In this document: piece by piece, positions 21,603 to 23,482 of the stretch | Numbering within the stretch: position 1 is the stretch's first letter | Layout: each line of letters starts with the position of its first letter | Assembly: GCA_030636255.1 (NCBI GenBank) | Contig: DAOVXH010000007.1 | Location: 1 to 23,482 of the forward strand | Direction: 5' to 3' | From: Methanomassiliicoccales archaeon | GTDB lineage: Archaea; Thermoplasmatota; Thermoplasmata; SG8-5 | Length of the DNA stretch: 23,482 bases | Notes under the pieces: model-generated | The model's database searches: none | What the model was told of the DNA's origin: nothing | Seen by the model: the letters and a program-made list of their open reading frames with translations, nothing else | Translations under genes and position numbers: made by a program

Positions 21603-22487
21603 CTAAATCATAAGCAAGACTACTGGTATCATTATGATTACAGTTGCAATTCCCACTATGATTGATGCTCCAAAATAGCATAAGACACCCTCGCCAAATG
21701 AGACATCATTGGCCACAGAAACAGCACAGCCAGATACAATCAATCCCCATATTAGGCTGACAAGTCCTATAGCGCCCATTACTGCTGCATAAGCAAGAAG
21801 CGCGCCGATATCAAGGCTTGCTGGATCCGAATAATCTGGCATCTGTGCAATATTTGCAGCTATAACTATGCTGCTGGCCAAGCCCATAATAAATCCAGGC
21901 ATACCAGCATATCCCATAAGCGCGATTGTTTTTTCGGCATCATTTCTTCCCTTGAAGAATTCAGATATTTTTGCAGACAGCCAGCTAACTATTACTGAAG
22001 TCAAAATTGCCAATGGCAATGAAATTATAGCTAATGTTACCCAGGAAAGAGGAAGCTCGCCCCCCAATCCGACAGCAATATTATTTGAGCCAGATATTTG
22101 ATTAGCCAAAAATGTGATAATTGATGACAATGCTCCAAATATAATCAATAACATTATTCCAATCTTCATATCTGTAATATGATACAGTTCCACAAATGCT
22201 TCCTTTGGCTTGTACATGGCCTTGAAGAGGTGACTGGGTGTAAACCGTGGTGTTTCGTTTTTAGGCTCATACAAACCAGGATAATTCATTTTAAGATTTG
22301 GATTTGGCTCCCTCCAAACATCATATGCAATTACCTCGCCACCATCTGGATTGATGCTAATTTTAGTTCTGCATTTCCGGCAATAAACATACGCTTGATC
22401 AGGAAAGGAATAAGATACTGGACCATTATGAACTGTTTCACAATATGGGCATTTTACTGAATAATTATTATCTGGATTTCCTTGCAT
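21603..22487 (-). CDS. zinc-ribbon Yip1-domain membrane protein
   Basis: 294 aa. The N-terminus has CPYC (13-16) and CRKC (36-39), forming a zinc ribbon, then a linker with FTPSHLFKAMYKPKEAFVELYH, the pre-membrane segment typical of archaeal Yip1-domain proteins. Five hydrophobic helices follow (about 107-130, 145-170, 190-215, 228-252, 262-292), with a charged loop SAKISEFFKGRNDAEKTIALMGYAGMPG characteristic of the family. Yip1 relatives work in membrane trafficking in eukaryotes; the archaeal role is unknown. A proximal TATA box (TTAAATATT, about 22526-22534) and AGGAG support start 22487. The gene is bracketed by 17-base direct repeats and preceded by structured repeats, which is unusual for the window. 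Confidence 0.85.
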   Translation of the reverse strand: MQGNPDNNYSVKCPYCETVHNGPVSYSFPDQAYVYCRKCRTKISINPDGGEVIAYDVWREPNPNLKMNYPGLYEPKNETPRFTPSHLFKAMYKPKEAFVELYHITDMKIGIMLLIIFGALSSIITFLANQISGSNNIAVGLGGELPLSWVTLAIISLPLAILTSVIVSWLSAKISEFFKGRNDAEKTIALMGYAGMPGFIMGLASSIVIAANIAQMPDYSDPASLDIGALLAYAAVMGAIGLVSLIWGLIVSGCAVSVANDVSFGEGVLCYFGASIIVGIATVIIMIPVVLLMI

Positions 22488-22543
22488 TTATATTTCTCCT
22501 AAACCTATGAGAAAATCACTGAATGAATATTTAAGAGTGTTGT

Positions 22544-22589
22544 GGGAAGTCCCTGAGGTTGAGTGAAGCTTGCTTCACGAAAGAGGGGG
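22544..22589. repeat. structured tandem repeat, unit 1 (77-base period)
   Basis: GGGAAGTCCC, then the hairpin GTGAAGC-TT-GCTTCAC (22563-22578), then GAAAGAGGGGG. It aligns with unit 2 exactly 77 bases downstream. It lies in the 312-base gap between the Yip1-like gene and the gene at 22800, where I see no coding sequence. Confidence 0.6.
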
Positions 22590-22594
22590 AATTG

Positions 22595-22621
22595 CATTTT
22601 GTTGATTTTTAAAACAAAATG
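22595..22621. repeat. inverted repeat between the two structured units
   Basis: CATTTTGTT (22595-22603) and AACAAAATG (22613-22621) are perfect 9-base arms around a nine-base A/T loop. GGGAAT/ATTCCC further out (in the 22585-22630 region) extends the symmetry imperfectly. Confidence 0.6.
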
Positions 22622-22666
22622 GGCATTCCCACGGATCGAGCAAAGCTTGCTTTGTGAGAGAAAGGG
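22621..22666. repeat. structured tandem repeat, unit 2 (77-base period)
   Basis: GGGCATTCCC, then CAAAGC-TT-GCTTTG (22641-22654, extended by a G-T pair), then GAGAGAAAGGG. Relative to unit 1, a T-A pair has become C-G and a G-C pair has become A-T, so both stems remain intact. Confidence 0.6.
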
Positions 22667-22706
22667 AAACAGGATTGAGCCAGTGTTTGTTACTTTGCCT
22701 TGAGGG

Positions 22707-22723
22707 TACGCCATATACATTTT
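22707..22723 (+). repeat. 17-base direct repeat, copy 3 (right of the Yip1-like gene)
   Basis: TACGCCATATACATTTT, identical to copy 2. On the minus strand it reads as a TATA-like TGTATATGG that could drive transcription through the structured repeats. Confidence 0.7.
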
Positions 22724-22799
22724 TAGTTGGAAGTGGTCAACTTGGCCGGGACACGAAAAGTTTTTACTGGACTATATGCATTATTACCACAGTGGGGCC

Positions 22800-23378
22800 A
22801 TGACCAAAAAGAAATTAATAGAACTATATCTAGATTCTCAAAAAATCGTACTGGACAGCAATAATCCTTATTATGATTCTAATATAATGAAATCCACTGT
22901 TGCCAGATACCATCCAAGGAATGATGATTTGTACATAGTAAAGGAAGGTTTTTTTGGGCTGACAGATTCCGAGAAGATATTCATAGTCCAGCTTGACCAA
23001 CTGGCAAAAGATAGTAATAGAGAATTAAAAATATACGATATGAAGAATTTTTGGCACTCGATTCGCGCCTATTACAAAGGAATAGAAGAAACTCCAGTGG
23101 TCATAATCGGAAACAAGCAATTTTCAAAAGACGATATGAACCTGGAACAGCCAATAGAGCTCAGCAAAGAAACCTTTGAATCCACAATGGACCATGACAG
23201 GTTCAGGAACGGCCTACTGCTTATGGCAATAGGCGGGGCATTCGGATTACTGGCACTCATTCTATTGTCTTCGGGCTTCTTCTGCTTCGGCGCAATGATT
23301 TCCGTGACCTTCATTGGATTGGGGGTTTTGGTGTTATTTGGGCACATCCTAGATCGGTTTTATGATTGGGCGCATTGA
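22800..23378 (+). CDS. thioredoxin-like domain with two C-terminal membrane helices
   Basis: 192 aa from ATG 22800, preferred because the TATA-like TTTTTAC (22761-22767) then lies about 36 bases upstream; an in-frame ATG at 22776 would be too close to it. Residues 1-125 are soluble: IFIVQLDQLAKDSNRELKIYDMK and ETPVVIIGNKQFS look like the strand and cis-Pro strand (TPVVII) of a thioredoxin fold, but there is no CxxC motif, so redox activity is unlikely. Two hydrophobic helices (about 138-160 and 163-185) anchor the C-terminus. The assignment rests on a short motif and is tentative. Confidence 0.65.
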   Translation: MTKKKLIELYLDSQKIVLDSNNPYYDSNIMKSTVARYHPRNDDLYIVKEGFFGLTDSEKIFIVQLDQLAKDSNRELKIYDMKNFWHSIRAYYKGIEETPVVIIGNKQFSKDDMNLEQPIELSKETFESTMDHDRFRNGLLLMAIGGAFGLLALILLSSGFFCFGAMISVTFIGLGVLVLFGHILDRFYDWAH

Positions 23379-23482
23379 TGGTTGGGGATGCCTTTTTCAT
23401 TTTTTTGTTTAAGTTATTATAACCCCAAGCTACGCTAAACACTAAATAAATAACATTCGAAAAAGCGATTTGCGCTTATGGC
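23379..23482 (+). promoter_or_regulatory. promoter-like region and hairpin repeat copy 2 at window end
   Basis: CTAAATAAATAA (about 23442-23453) is a TATA-like box about 30 bases before ATG 23478, which may start a gene beyond the window. Between them is AAGCG-ATTTG-CGCTT (23463-23477), the perfect-stem version of the repeat at 21388. No other coding signal is present. Confidence 0.45.

Noticed and set aside
22544..22666. CRISPR array
   Set aside because: Only two units, the period contains an inverted repeat instead of a unique spacer, and no cas gene is present.
22505..22720. Minus-strand 71-codon frame across the structured repeats
   Set aside because: It reads straight through the hairpins and the inverted repeat, has no ribosome site, and overlaps the proximal promoter of the Yip1-like gene.

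Overview
The window looks archaeal, most likely from an uncultured, moderate-GC member of the Thermoplasmatota or a neighbouring lineage. This assignment is an inference. Many starts have an A/T-rich TATA-like box centred 24-30 bases upstream and little or no leader (20676, 5289, 12255, 15325, 9142). Others have GGAGG or GGTGAT ribosome sites. Several genes encode zinc-ribbon membrane proteins. No rRNA, tRNA, CRISPR array, transposase or phage gene is visible.

Region 1 (1-5232, all minus strand) is an acetate/acyl-CoA block: acetyl-CoA synthetase (cut by the window edge), a second AMP-forming acyl-CoA synthetase, a SatP-type acetate transporter with a palindrome in its promoter and a terminator behind it, and an SDR reductase. 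The SDR is divergent from fhs (formate-tetrahydrofolate ligase, 5289-6944), with two opposed TATA boxes in a 56-base gap. Acetate uptake, activation and one-carbon activation fit a mixed heterotrophic carbon metabolism.

Region 2 (6941-12177) holds mostly single genes: a small coiled-coil protein, a nuclease-fold-like plus winged-helix protein, an unknown 136-aa protein, an S51 peptidase, a zinc-ribbon/TM protein with a secreted domain, a nucleotidyltransferase, Tag DNA glycosylase and a small membrane protein. Within it lies an operon of two nearly identical 44-aa peptides (10748-11046) with its own promoter, palindromes and terminator. This is the most unusual coding feature in the window.

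Region 3 (12255-15960) has a DUF3795-PAS-EamA exporter operon. A stand-alone condensation-domain-like acyltransferase follows, divergent from a V4R/DUF2378-like sensor protein, with a palindrome shared between the two promoters.

Region 4 (16094-23482) is an envelope cluster: zinc-ribbon and zinc-finger membrane proteins, a PH-like/beta-helix giant, a CPBP protease, a second copy of the secreted module found at 9178, a Yip1-like protein and a thioredoxin-like/TM protein. Its intergenic spaces carry repeats no gene explains: a 17-base direct repeat on either side of the Yip1-like gene, two 77-base-period structured repeats with compensatory changes, and a short hairpin repeat found twice just before ATG codons.
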